Source: Calonectria ilicicola (lineage: Eukaryota; Ascomycota; Sordariomycetes; Hypocreales; Nectriaceae). From it: a DNA stretch of 64,000 nucleotides. The notes below the pieces were generated by a model that made no database searches, had not been told where the DNA came from, and saw only the letters and a program-made list of their open reading frames with translations. Of this stretch, positions 11,162 to 21,534 are shown one piece after another (the stretch's first letter is position 1; the number at the start of each line of letters is the position of its first letter). Position numbers and translations under genes: made by a program. The DNA lies in assembly GCA_020809705.1 (NCBI GenBank), contig CP085826.1, positions 4,526,001 through 4,590,000 of the forward strand, written 5' to 3'.

Positions 11162-14100
11162 ATGGCTTTCGGTAGTTTTGGCAACTCAGGGAACGCCATG
11201 CTTGGGAGTGCGACAGGAGCCGGCGGGCTGAATACAGGTCCTGATCTGGAGACTATCCAGACAGAGGTAAGTTTGTTGATTTTCTTCTTTGGATGGTTGC
11301 CTCCGTGTTGGGCAAGTATGTTGACAACAACCCTCGTCGCGTAGGCACTGGGATTCCTCACCATCGCTGGCGACGCAAAACTTCGCCTTACCACGTCGTG
11401 GTCATCTCTTCCATCGCCAACAGCATCCTTGCTCAGCATCGCATCTCGAAAGGGTCTGGTCGCCGCTGCTGGACCTGACCAGCTCATTCTCGCCACCACC
11501 GAGTCTGTTCGCAAAGCCTTCGAAGCCCCCAAAGATGGTGACTCCGACATTCGCGCGTTCGAGCCCCAGCTCAAGATCCCGATGCCGATGCGCGTCTCCC
11601 AACTCACCTTCACTGCCGATGAAAATTACTTGATTTTGTCTGCTGAGTCTGGTGGAGGTCTGGCCGTTTATGAAGTGCAGAGCCTGCTTCAGAACTCAAC
11701 CAACTCTGCCTTTGAGCTTTCGACAAATGGCGAGACGCTGAGGGCGTTGATTCCCAATCCAACACCCGAAAAGGCGGAACTTTGCGCGATCGTGACAGAC
11801 AAGGGTGCCTTGCACATGGCCAACCTGAAGGAAAGGCAAATCAGCAACGCCCTCAAGAACCAGGTCAGCTGCGCTAGCTGGAGCTCCAAGGGCAAGCAGC
11901 TATGCGCTGGCTTAGGAGATGGAACAATTGTTCAAATGACTCCAGAAGGCGAAGAAAAGGCCCATATTTCCAAACCACCTAACATGGGTGATGCTCATGG
12001 TATGTTCAACCTGATGTTGGTCTCGGACCTTTGACTGACATGTAAAACAGTCTCGACATTGACGTGGTTAGAGAACCATCTTTGGTTATCTATTCATACA
12101 TCGAATAACCAGTCTCCCCCGACCTCCGTCTACAATATCATCACCCGGCAGCCAACCTCGAATTCGTTCACGTTCCAGAAAATCTCCGACCCCGTTGAGC
12201 CCTTCGGTTCAGAGAAGGCTCCCCATCACTCGGTTTTACGTCTTCGAGACTTCCCCCCCGCGATTCAGGATCTCCTTATCGTGTCTTCGACCGCATCGAC
12301 TGAAATGGGCGTGTTGAGCCGAGCACAAGCACCGCTGGCTACTGATAAGCCCGCGGAGTCCATTACAGGTGTTTTCACAACCACCGAGTTTTTGGACGAC
12401 ACCAAGCGACCGACTCTTCCCATGACCGATTCAATGGATGACTCTACGCCAATTGGTGTTGCGCTTGATCTATCAAGCAAGGAAAAGGTTTACAAACCTA
12501 TCCCTTCTGATGTCGAGCTTGAGGAGTCCCCTGGACCTCTTCCTGGATTCTGGTCTCTTACTCATGAGGGTATACTCTGTGTTTGGTGGGTGGTTTACAA
12601 CGAATCCATTAAGCAAGGGGCTACGTACCCCGGTTTGACCACAGCCCAAGGTTCCAGCTCAACTCCTGCGCCAGCCCCTACCCCTGCGGCATCTTCTGCA
12701 TCTCCCTTTGGCAATGCTGGATCCTCGACCTTTGGATCGTCCTCCAACGCCGCCCCTGCCTTTGGCTCTTCGTCCCAGCTTGGCCAAAAGTCTTCTCCAT
12801 GGGGAGCGGCGCCTTCATCTACCCCTGCATCCAACACGGGCGGCGCAACCTTCGGGTCTAGCACCTTTGGTTCTGCAGCTGCCACTTCCACCCCAGCATT
12901 TGGTAAGCCGAGTGCTATCGGCTTTGGTCAGTCCTCTCAAATGGGATCAAAGTCATCACCGTGGGGAAGTTCCGCAACTTCGACAGCTTCTCCCGCCTTT
13001 GGACAGTCAGGGTTTTCTAGCTTTGCAAACAAGACTCAGAGCCCATTCGGCGCTGCGGCATCAACTGCCCCCTCTTCCGGAGGCTTCGCTAGCTTTTCCA
13101 GTCAAGGTGGCTTTGCTTCTGTTGCTAATAACAATAGCAGCAGTGGGAGTATCTTCGGTGGTGGGAATAAGTCATCTAGCCCCTTTGGATCCAGCTCCAA
13201 AGTCGAAACTGCATTCCCAGGCACCCAAGACAAACCCTCGGGCAGCGTCTTTGGATCTGGCCCCTTCAAGTTGGAGAGCTCATTCAAGCCCGATGCCTCT
13301 GCCAAAGAGGATACTTCTAAACCTGCTGCCCAGTCTGGGTCTTCCATGTTTGGAAACGCTTTTGGCTCTGCACTGACCGATGCCTCCAAGAAGCAAGATG
13401 TCTCTACACCTACAATTACAACCAAAGATGACGAGATGGACTCTATGGAGGCCACAGAGGAAACGCCCCAAGCCAAGTCTAAATCCTCACTCTTCCCCGC
13501 CCAGTCGACCCCTGAATCCACGACTCCGACAACAACTCCAGCACCATCCAAGTTTGGCGGGTTTTCTACCACCCCGGCGTCGACGTCGATATTTGGCCAG
13601 CCGTCAAAGTTTGGTGCCTCGAGTGGAGGTGGTCTGTTCGGCACCAAATCAGATACCCCCAAGACAGGTTCATTGTTTGGATCTCCATCAGACACACCCA
13701 AACCCACGGGAAACATTTTTGGCCAACCATCGAAACCTAACCCCTTTGCCAGTAGCAGTAACATCTTTGGCCAAAAGTCGGAGCCACCCAAGCCCGCCGA
13801 GACCACAAAAACCAAGCAGGACGATACACCAGTTCCTCCTGATACTACGAGTAGACTCTCGTATCCCGTCGGCGAATCGTCTTCCTCATCGGCGACATCC
13901 AGTGCGCCAAGCCAACCTTTTGGCTCCTCAACCGCGTTCTCCAAGCCTGAATCGGCACCTTTGCCTCCTGACTTCCTTCCAACTCCCAAGGCATCTAAGC
14001 CCGTGACAGATGCGCCCTTGCCACCCGACTTTACTAAATCAAGCAAGGCCACCGAGGCTCCACTACCGCCAGACTTTGTTAACGTACCAAGGCCAACTGG

Positions 14101-15766
14101 TAAATCAAAGGCAGAAGATGCTCCTCTGCCTCCTGATTTTACAAAGTCTTCAAAGTCTGCTGCTCCCGATGCACCGCTCCCACCAAACCCCGCTAAATCC
14201 AAGGTGCCGTCAAAAGAATCATCCACAGTTCCTTCAGTTCCTGAACCTACTGATGAAAGCGACATTGGTGAGGATGATGCGTCCGAGGGTAGTGGCATCG
14301 ACGTTGCCAAAGACCTCAGCCCTAGCACTTCTGGCCTTACACCTACGCCGGGATTTACACCTCAAAGTTCGTTTGGTGGCCCTGGTGGTGCGTCTCCTGC
14401 CAGTGTCCGCCCAGGCCAGGATGCATCACGTCCGCTATTTGGAGAGCTCAGTCGCAATGCGCCCCTGTTCCCACGACCATCTCACGCCAGTCCTCGGTCA
14501 CCAAGCCCTGTACGAGGTGCTATCCCAGGCCGGCTTATTCGACAGGAAGGTACAAGATCGGTCAGCGCCCCTGGCATGGCATCACAGATTTTGGGCCCCA
14601 GGAGTTCTCAGCTCGGCAATGTTATTACCAGTCGGGAGCCAGCATCTCCCGCTGACGACCCCTTCATGATCCAGCACAGGAAGATTAAGGCTCGACAAGA
14701 GGCTGCAGAGACGCAGCTTCTGGTTGACGAAGAGGACGATGAAGTTCAGAAAATCCTTGCATCTGAAGTGGAAGGCACTCTGGTTTTGCATGAATTCATC
14801 GCTCACTCCAATGTGGCACCACCGGCCAAAGAGAGCATCCCAAGCCAGGTTGAGGCAGTTTATCGTGATATTAACTCGATGATTGATACTCTGGGATTGA
14901 ATTCTCGAACTGTTAAGTCGTTCATCAAAGGCCACTCGGAGAGCTACAAAGAAGAAGGACGTGACAAGGATGATCTCGAGATCCCTGATGACTGGGTTCT
15001 ATGCGAGATTGACGACCTGGGCCAGGTGCTGGATAACCAACTGTACCCTGACCTTGAAGACGGGCGAGTTCGTGACCTGGAAGATAAGCTCGACGCTTGT
15101 CAGGAACTCACTAGAGAACTTCATCGTCTCAGGGCAAAGCAGGAAGACCTTAAAAAGATCGTCATGGTCAGAACTGATCCAGAACAAGCTGAAGTCACAC
15201 GATCACTCCCCCTTAGCGCTGAACAGGCAACACAACAGAACGAGCTGAGGCGAGAGGTTGCCAGATTTTCTAAGCTCCTCGCAGAAGCTGAAGAGGCACT
15301 TACCTTGCTCAAGACGCGAATCGCTTCTGCCGCTAGCGCTTCAGGCAAGGGTAGGGGTAATGTGCCCACCGTGGAAGCTGTTATCCGAACCATTGGCAAG
15401 ATGACCACAATGGTTGAGAAGCGAAGTGGAGACATTGATGTGCTGGAAAACCAGTTGCGTAAGATCAATTTGGGATCAAGCAGTCGGGAAGGTTCTCCCA
15501 TGATGACACCTCAGGGTCGCAAGAGCATCATGTTCTCTCCTGACTCAACACCAGTGCGGAACCCGCGCCACAGTCTTGCGGGAAGCATATCACTGGGTGC
15601 GTCCATCAGGGCAACTCCACCTAGGAAGAAGATGAGTGGATTCAGCAGGGAGGAGAAGGGCGATTTGATGGAAAAGCGGGCTCGTCGACAGGCTGTGCTC
15701 CGAAAACTGCAGGGGAGCGTTGAGAAGCGAGGCGTAAATGTATGGAATATGGAGGATATTGAATAA
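11162..15766 (+). CDS. nup159: Nucleoporin Nup159 (Nup214 family)
   Basis: Three exons, 11162-11266, 11345-11999 and 12051-15766, give 1491 aa. The N-terminal ~460 residues form the beta-propeller that docks the mRNA-export helicase Dbp5 at the cytoplasmic face of the pore (segments such as LTIAGDAKLRL, WSSKGKQLCAGLGDG, STLTWLENHLW). A long FG region follows (about residues 480-880: FGSS, FGQ, SLFG, SPFG units rich in Ser, Thr, Ala). Then comes a proline segment with five APLPP repeats (889-966), an acidic/disordered linker, and a helical C-terminus from about residue 1120 (LDACQELTRELHRLRAKQE, LLAEAEEALTLLKTRI) that anchors Nup159 to Nup82-Nsp1. Domain order and length fit the fungal family well. 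The long minus-strand frames across the repeat region are composition artefacts. Confidence 0.95.
13955..14191 (+). repeat. APLPPD repeats inside Nup159
   Basis: Five copies of an APLPP[D/N] motif start at 13955, 14012, 14057, 14120 and 14171 (residues 889, 908, 923, 944 and 961). The first four read APLPPDF and the last APLPPNP. Spacing is 19, 15, 21 and 17 residues, with Ser/Lys/Thr-rich linkers. A weaker TPVPPD occurs about 40 residues before. This sits where yeast Nup159 carries its dynein-light-chain binding motifs, but the sequence is different. Confidence 0.9.
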
Positions 15767-16133
15767 ATGACAGCGCAATCCGGGTCGAGAATGATTTGGG
15801 GACGAATAAGACACGAAGAAACTGTAGTCTAGATATTAGATAGTGTATCAATTGCTGGAAGCAAGAAATTCTGTACTGATTTGGAGTTTATCATTGGACG
15901 AGAAGAAAAGATTTGTGAACCGTAAAAAGGGTTATATTGGTTATTTTTTTTTTAATTCTTTGATCCCCTGGATTTCCAAATGCGCGTGATAGCGAGGTCC
16001 GACTGATTACATTAACAACCCTTTGAATAATACCCTGACTCCATAACCATATTGTTACATCCGATCCATTATTACGTGTTTCTCGTTCTCCTTAATGATT
16101 TTCTATTCTCCTTTTGTAGAACGGAATATCCGT
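15767..16133. other. Convergent intergenic region (nup159 / small protein)
   Basis: These 367 bp lie between the ends of nup159 and of the small-protein gene. A T-rich run occurs near 15943-15953. Nothing else was recognised. Confidence 0.55.
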
Positions 16134-16376
16134 TTAAGCCATGGTCATGGAGGGGAAAGCAGCGGGCACGAAGTCTTTGGCCTCGGTCTTAGCCTTGGCT
16201 GGGTGTCTGGGGATAGCTTGCTCGTTGGAGGACTTGGCGGGAATGCGAGGAGGCTGAGGCTGCTCTCCCAGACGTCGGTCGAGTTCCTCTTGAGGAGTGG
16301 AACTATGGCATTTACTGTTAGTAGGCGTGAGGAATGGTGGTGGTGGTAGAAGAGCTTACACAACCCAGCAAAGCAT
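16134..16376 (-). CDS. Small 61-aa hydrophilic protein, function unknown
   Basis: Two exons on the minus strand, 16360-16376 (17 nt) and 16134-16302, are joined across an intron with GTAAGC, a consensus CTACTAAC branch point and CATAG. Only this frame of exon 2 stays open to a stop (LDRRLGEQPQPPRIPAKSS ... FPSMTMA); the other two frames break or lose the hydrophilic pattern. The product is short, rich in Pro, Ala, Lys and Glu, without a signal peptide or membrane span. The chosen ATG has a good context (CACCATG). An in-frame ATG 150 nt upstream (16526) is only a few bases from a TATA-like element and so would lie before the expected transcription start. The presence of a TATA box and of an AGGGG stress-type element at 16650-16654 hints at inducible expression. 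I do not recognise the family. Confidence 0.7.
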
Positions 16377-18041
16377 GGTGAAGATGAGAAGGTGTAAGTG
16401 GTGGATTGATTGGTAGTGGTGGTGTTGATTGTTCAACTTGGTTCTTTTCTGAACAAGTGTTTGAAGAGATGATTGCTCGATGAGGGCTGTAGAATGAAAA
16501 GGACCGAGACAATGGGCGAAAGCCATTGACTTAAATACCCCGCCTTCTTACCCTCTTGGAGCTTCCAGATGACCGAGCCGGAGCTCTTGGAGTTGGGTTC
16601 TGCTGCGGCCGGGCCGTCACCGGGAGCGAATGGGCATGGTTTGGGGGACAGGGGTGTAGCAGCAGGGAACCTAATGCGAGCATGAAGGTGTAGCCAGGGC
16701 ATCGCTGACGTCGCTATGGGTCGCCAGAGGTCACCTGCGGGGAAAACTGATGGCTGAACGATAGGTTGCACCGGCTTCGCTGCCGGTCCGACCGGAGAAG
16801 GTGTAGGTATGTGACGTTGGGGGAGGTCATGTGGCGACTCGACGGGATCAAGGCGTCGACTTATTTTTCGTTGCACATTGATTGCACGACGCTTGCAGAT
16901 CGTGCATTTTGGGTTGGTCTAGAAGCACAACAGTGTGTGCGAGGGGTGAGCTCGGGGCCTGAATGGTGAGTGGTGAGTGGTGGTGGCTTGCCCAGAAAGG
17001 ATCGCCGTCCATGCCAGCCGAGAGCTCTGACGAGTGAGGGTTGCGAGCCAAACAAAAGAGGGCAAAAATAAAAATAAAAAAAGAATAGCCGGCTCGAATC
17101 GCTAGATTCTAATCTGCCGAGTAGAGATCCCACCTGAGACATAAATTTTTCGTCTCGTTTTCACCCATTGATGGATCCAGGGTTCTTTTGACATATGCAG
17201 AACACATGTGGACTGACACACATCCATGACATGATATGAGGCGACTCAGGCAATCAGGACGGCCAAATGTGGAGCTCCGGTCCGCGATGTACCTGCGCAT
17301 GGAGCCGCAGAGCCGGTCCCGTCCGCGCCCCGGTTTTGGCTGTCATGAGGTGGGAAAGAAAAGCAGAAAGGAAAAAAAAAAACACACCAAAAAAAGGTAG
17401 CATCCCTGCACTAGGCAGATGCAATTTATAAAGCAAGTGACTCACTAAATAAAAGTATCGGGTCATGAGTGAAGCAAGATGGAACATGCTTTGACTCTGT
17501 ACTCTTCAGGGTTTTCTGGCGTCGAATAAAAGGTTTTGCTTTGTTCTGGTCATGATGCGGGTCGCGTGTGCACTAGCCATGAACTGACTACAGGAAAGAC
17601 CATGGCATGCCATTGGGGAATCAAATCGAGGAGTGCAATAATAATCTGAGATGATCTGATAAAATGGAAGATGGGTAATGAACAAGAAGGCATCGCTGCG
17701 TATTTTTATAATTTGCATTCGTTTTTAGTGTCATTTTTCTTCTTGCTGCGTTGCGAGGAAAAATTGCATCGGGTGCCATGCCTTCCATCCGTCACTTGCA
17801 GACCATGCCATGTCTTGTTCCCGTTGCCTCAATCAGTTCGTTAGCGAAAAGTGGGCCGTAGGTGAATCCCAGGTAAGGCTCTCGGTGAGTGCTTAGCGTA
17901 CACCACCCAGCCGCCGTAGCGCATCCACTTTCGGCTCACCTTGGTGGAGGGGCATCAAAAAAATATTGTCTTCTCCATTCGTCGTCGGCAAACGCGCAGC
18001 GAAACTTGCACCACCAGACAATCTCTTTCAAACCGACAACC
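16377..18041. other. Divergent intergenic region (small protein / AC40)
   Basis: This 1.67-kb region separates the head-to-head small-protein and AC40 genes. It includes the TATA-like element and an AGGGG motif on the small-protein side, an A-rich run near 17369-17380 and a short leader before AC40. No ORF with protein-like character and no RNA gene was seen. Confidence 0.55.
16531..16537 (-). promoter_or_regulatory. TATA-like element of the small-protein gene
   Basis: On the minus strand this reads TATTTAA, about 155 nt upstream of the chosen start codon, so initiation about 30 nt downstream would leave a ~120-nt leader rich in CAA/CCA. It favours the internal ATG at 16376 over the in-frame ATG at 16526. 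Confidence 0.45.
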
Positions 18042-19269
18042 ATGCATCCCACACAGCAGGCTGCGTGGAGGACTCCCGACGCCGAGGAGCTCGAGCGTCG
18101 CAAGGTTTGTTCCCTACGCTTTTCCTCTGCCTCCCCCGCTGTTGTCGCAACTTTGGCTGACCGCTGCCGTCGCAAAAAAAAAAATCTAGACCGTCGACAT
18201 CCACCTCGAGACAGTCACAAACACCACGTCTACTGATTACCCCGGGCACTACCCCGGTGAGGACCACGAGTTCACCATTGAGCGCTTCCGCGAGAGTTTC
18301 TCCGTCGGCTTCCACCAGAACGACCAGTTCCTGTCCTCCTTCTCGCTCGTCGGCCTCGACGCCTCTCTCGCCAATGCCTTCCGCCGCATCCTCCTCGCCG
18401 AAATCCCCACGCTCGCCATTGAGTACGTATACATTGAGAACAACACCTCGGTGATCCAGGACGAGGTGCTCGCCCACCGCCTGGGCCTCATCCCCTTCAA
18501 GGGCGGCCGCGAGGGCCTGCACAACTTCCTCAAGTGGCACAAGAAGCCCGAGGCCGGCGAGGACCCTTACGCCGGCTGCTTCGACTGGAACACGGTGCGC
18601 CTCGAGCTCAACATTGAGTGCACCGTCAACCCGGATGCTTCTCCCACCGAGAACGACCCTACCAAGGCCTACAACCACGCCCACGTCTATGCCAAGGACA
18701 TTGTCTTTGTGCCCACCGGCAAGCAGGTCGAGTACTTCAGCGGCGAGGACGCCATCCAGCCCACCAACCCTGACATTCTTATTGCCAAGCTGCGACCCCG
18801 CCAGTCCATCAACCTGGCCATGCACATGCACAAGGGCATTGGTGCTGACCACGCCAAATTCTCCCCCGTGGCCACGGCCTCGTACCGATTACTCCCCACC
18901 ATCACCATCACCAAGCCCATCCTGGGCGCTGACGCCGAGAAGTTCGCCAAGTGCTTCCCCAAGGGCGTCATCGGCCTGGAGAAGGTCACCAAGAAGGAAG
19001 CCGCCCAGAAGAATAGCGGCTACGACGGCCACGAGGGCGATCTCAAGGCCGTCGTGGTGGACCCCATGAAGGATACCGTCAGCCGTGAGTGTCTGCGACA
19101 CGAGGAATTCCAGGGCAAGGTCAAGCTGGGCCGCAGGAGGGATCACTTCATTTTCTCCATCGAGAGCACTGGGCAGTGGGATAGCGACGAGCTCTTCCTC
19201 GAGTCCATTAAGCACTTGAAGCTCAAGTGCAAGAAGCTTGAGCAGCAAGTCATCAACATGGCACAATAA
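18042..19269 (+). CDS. rpc40: RNA polymerase I and III subunit AC40 (RPAC1)
   Basis: Two exons, 18042-18104 and 18190-19269, encode 380 aa. The intron (GTTTGT...TCTAG) ends after an A-rich run. The protein is the larger alpha-like subunit shared by Pol I and Pol III, pairing with AC19. The alpha-motif is clear at about residues 80-115: SLANAFRRILLAEIPTLAIE followed by QDEVLAHRLGLIPF. The rest follows the family through KLRPRQSINLAMHMHKGIG and FIFSIESTGQW. At 380 aa it is somewhat longer than yeast Rpc40 (about 335 aa), mainly at the N-terminus and in the central insertion domain. Codon use is strongly C-ending, in contrast to tel2 and the receptor gene, in keeping with high expression. Confidence 0.96.
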
Positions 19270-19622
19270 AGACTGCCTTTTTGGGGAAATTAAATACAAA
19301 AAACGGGTGTTATTTTGCTTTGTACTATAATTTCTTGGTTTTTCTTACTCTCTCTCTCTCTCTCTCTCTGAGCTCACTTTTTTTGCGGGTAGATAAAAAG
19401 GGATGATACCATGACCGCCGGTTTTTATAATCGGAACAACTGAGGCTTCTTCAACTACGTGAACATGGCTTTACTCCTCTAAAAGATGATTTCGTCTCTT
19501 CTTGTCTCGTCACAAATCTCCAACGCCTGAAAATTGTCCTAAAAAAGACAAACATGAAATTCCACACCAATAAACGCCTTCCTTTAGCTGATTTTGTTAT
19601 TTAATCGTCCATCTTCTGTTTT
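19270..19622. other. Convergent intergenic region (AC40 / uba3)
   Basis: These 353 bp separate two converging 3' ends. They contain a (CT)11 microsatellite at 19348-19369 and several short T/A runs consistent with polyadenylation regions. Confidence 0.6.
19348..19369. repeat. (CT)11 microsatellite
   Basis: Eleven uninterrupted CT units lie in the 3' flank of the AC40 gene, about 80 bp after its stop codon. Confidence 0.95.
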
Positions 19623-21183
19623 TTAAGAGTCTGTCTTGAATTTGAAAAAGAAGTTAAACTCGAGTGGGAATGCAGGATCAGTGACGACAATCTGTTGTCC
19701 ATTTTCCAGTCCGAGCTCAGCGAGCGTCTTTTCCAAGTTGGGGCGGGTTCGCTCTTCGAGACTGGGCGGAGACTGCATATACAAGGTCTTGCTCTCTGCA
19801 CGAATTGAGGGTTTCTTGAGCTGTGCTTCGGGGCGCACGGCAAATGAGTCTATAAGGTCCTGGAGAGTAGACTTGGGGTCAACTTCAAGAGGTCGAGCCT
19901 GACGACCACAAACAGGGCAGTCGTCTTTCTTCTCGTGTTTGAATGTGTATGTGTAAATGCTGTCATTACCAGAGTACATCATGTAATTGTTTTCAAAGCC
20001 TAGGCAAGGTGCTGATGCTGTTGCAATCTTAAAGACTTCGTTACAGCACGCGGCAGCAATAATGGCGTTTGTAGAAGCAATGGCGGGAATGATGTTTTTG
20101 ATAGTACCTTGGGTAAGGGAGTATGTAACACCCGGGATATTGAACTCTTGAGCACGAGTCAAAGCCTTTTGGTACAGCCAGGTGACATGCTCCGGGTCGT
20201 CCTTGTCAAGCTTGGGGAATGGCTTCTCCTTATCCCATGCAATAACATGAGCCCACTCGACACAGTGCTCGGGCTGTCGAGGAATGGAAGCAATGGTGCA
20301 GAGAGGAACTGCGGCTCGTGGGGCGTGCATGTCAAGCTGGCACTCAATGCATGATGTGATGGAAGGGAAAATGACACGGGCCTGGCCCTTGAATCCCTCA
20401 GTGCCTCCATCAATGAGGGGCTTGATTGCGTCGGGGTCTTCAGCCTCTTCGGCAATAGAGACAAGCATGGCGTTGATCCATCGGCGAGCCTCGATGCTGT
20501 CCAGTCCGCAAACCACTAGCTGGAATTGCTTGTAGAATTCCTCGTCAAAATCCTGGATGCGGTTGTTGTGTGCGGTAATGGAGACGCCCTTGACTCGCTT
20601 TTGTACAAATTCGGCGGCGACCTCGGCTTTGTATTTGCCCACATCGTCCTTGCGGAAGAGGAACTGACGGTTGAGGTTGGAAATATCGATGGTGTCTAGA
20701 GAGCATGGTGAGCAATCGGCTGGGGGTAGGCAGGAGAGGGGTTCTGCTAACCCATGTCTATAACGTGGATATTTTTAAAGTTGGACATGGCAAGGTTCTT
20801 GAGGATCTCGCATCCTAGTCCTCCAGCGCCGCTGAATCGTTCGGTCAGTATTTCGTGGGAGATCGTGATCAACGTGGGGTAAGGTACATACATGACACTG
20901 ATGGCGGTTGGTTAGCACGCGACGGGCTAGAGTGAATGCCTTGAAGGAGATACTCACAGAATCTTGAATTTATCAAATTGGGCAAGGTGCTCCTCTTCAG
21001 TCGAGCTGGGATCGGTGAAGGGACCAGCATTTTGGCGGATGTGGTTGAGATACTTCCTAGAGGAGCAATGTCAGCCTGGAGACAGACAGTTCCACATGGC
21101 GTGAACGAGAGGTTTGGAGCTTACCATCGCGCATCCTGGCCTCCGGTGCCAGCATCGGAGGCAGTTTGCGTTTCTACACTCAT
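19623..21183 (-). CDS. uba3: NEDD8-activating enzyme E1 catalytic subunit Uba3
   Basis: Five exons are predicted on the minus strand: 21125-21183, 20958-21056, 20892-20897, 20752-20831 and 19623-20695 (438 aa). The enzyme adenylates NEDD8 and passes it to Ubc12, acting with Ula1/AppBp1. The Rossmann loop GAGGLGC begins at residue 56, [19 protein letters not shown] follows, the catalytic Cys is Cys214 in [15 protein letters not shown], zinc ligands are CIEC (197/200) and CPVC, and the C-terminal ubiquitin-fold domain binds the E2. The third exon is only 6 nt; without it the strand reads KIL-GAGG instead of KILVIGAGG. Both flanking introns are 60 bp with clear branch points (GCTAAC, CTGAC). The fourth intron uses GTTAGC. 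Uba3 is head-to-head with tel2. Confidence 0.94.
20892..20897 (-). other. uba3: 6-nt micro-exon of uba3
   Basis: On the minus strand the six bases TGTCAT lie between introns 20898-20957 (GTGAGT...CATCAG) and 20832-20891 (GTATGT...TTCAG). They supply the last base of Leu53, all of Val54 and two bases of Ile55. Skipping them keeps the frame but deletes Val-Ile before the nucleotide-binding glycines. Confidence 0.85.
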
Positions 21184-21534
21184 TTTTGCAGTATGCGGGC
21201 GTGTTTCGAGGCAAAGAAAGACACGGTTGGTGCAGGCGGGACAAAAGCAAAAGAGAGAGATGTATGTTGGGTTGGAGGTATCTCCGATGCGGATCCGTGC
21301 ACTGGGAGCGTCATAACTCAGCTGTCTTGGTGAGATGTAGGTGGGGTACTGTTTGGTGGTAGCGTTGCCTGTAGCGCTGCCTGTTAGGAGCTTTCCACCC
21401 CACCATGGCTAGCGAACAATGGTTTGTACTGTGCAAACACAGCACTCCAAGACAACAATCCTTTATTTCCTACCTTTCCTTCGCCCACACAAACACGTCA
21501 TGCGAACGGCTTTGAACCCCAGGGACAAGCAAGC
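21184..21534. promoter_or_regulatory. Bidirectional promoter uba3/tel2
   Basis: This 351-bp region lies between the divergent uba3 and tel2 starts. On the tel2 side it holds two upstream ATG frames: 21405-21515 (36 codons, context CACCATGG) and 21500-21574, which overlaps the tel2 start out of frame. No CCAAT box was seen. Confidence 0.55.

Noticed and set aside
13102..14328. 408-codon minus-strand ORF across nup159
   Set aside because: It mirrors the Ser/Pro/Phe-Gly-rich repeat region of nup159 and consists of low-complexity Gly/Ser/Leu; it is a composition shadow.
18028..18852. 274-codon minus-strand ORF across the AC40 gene
   Set aside because: It is antisense to a highly codon-biased conserved gene; the strong third-position C preference leaves the opposite frame open.
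21405..21421. MASEQ... as the true first exon of tel2
   Set aside because: Splicing the GTTTGT donor at 21422 to the CCCCAG acceptor before GGACAAGC gives the wrong frame for MDELLTP.
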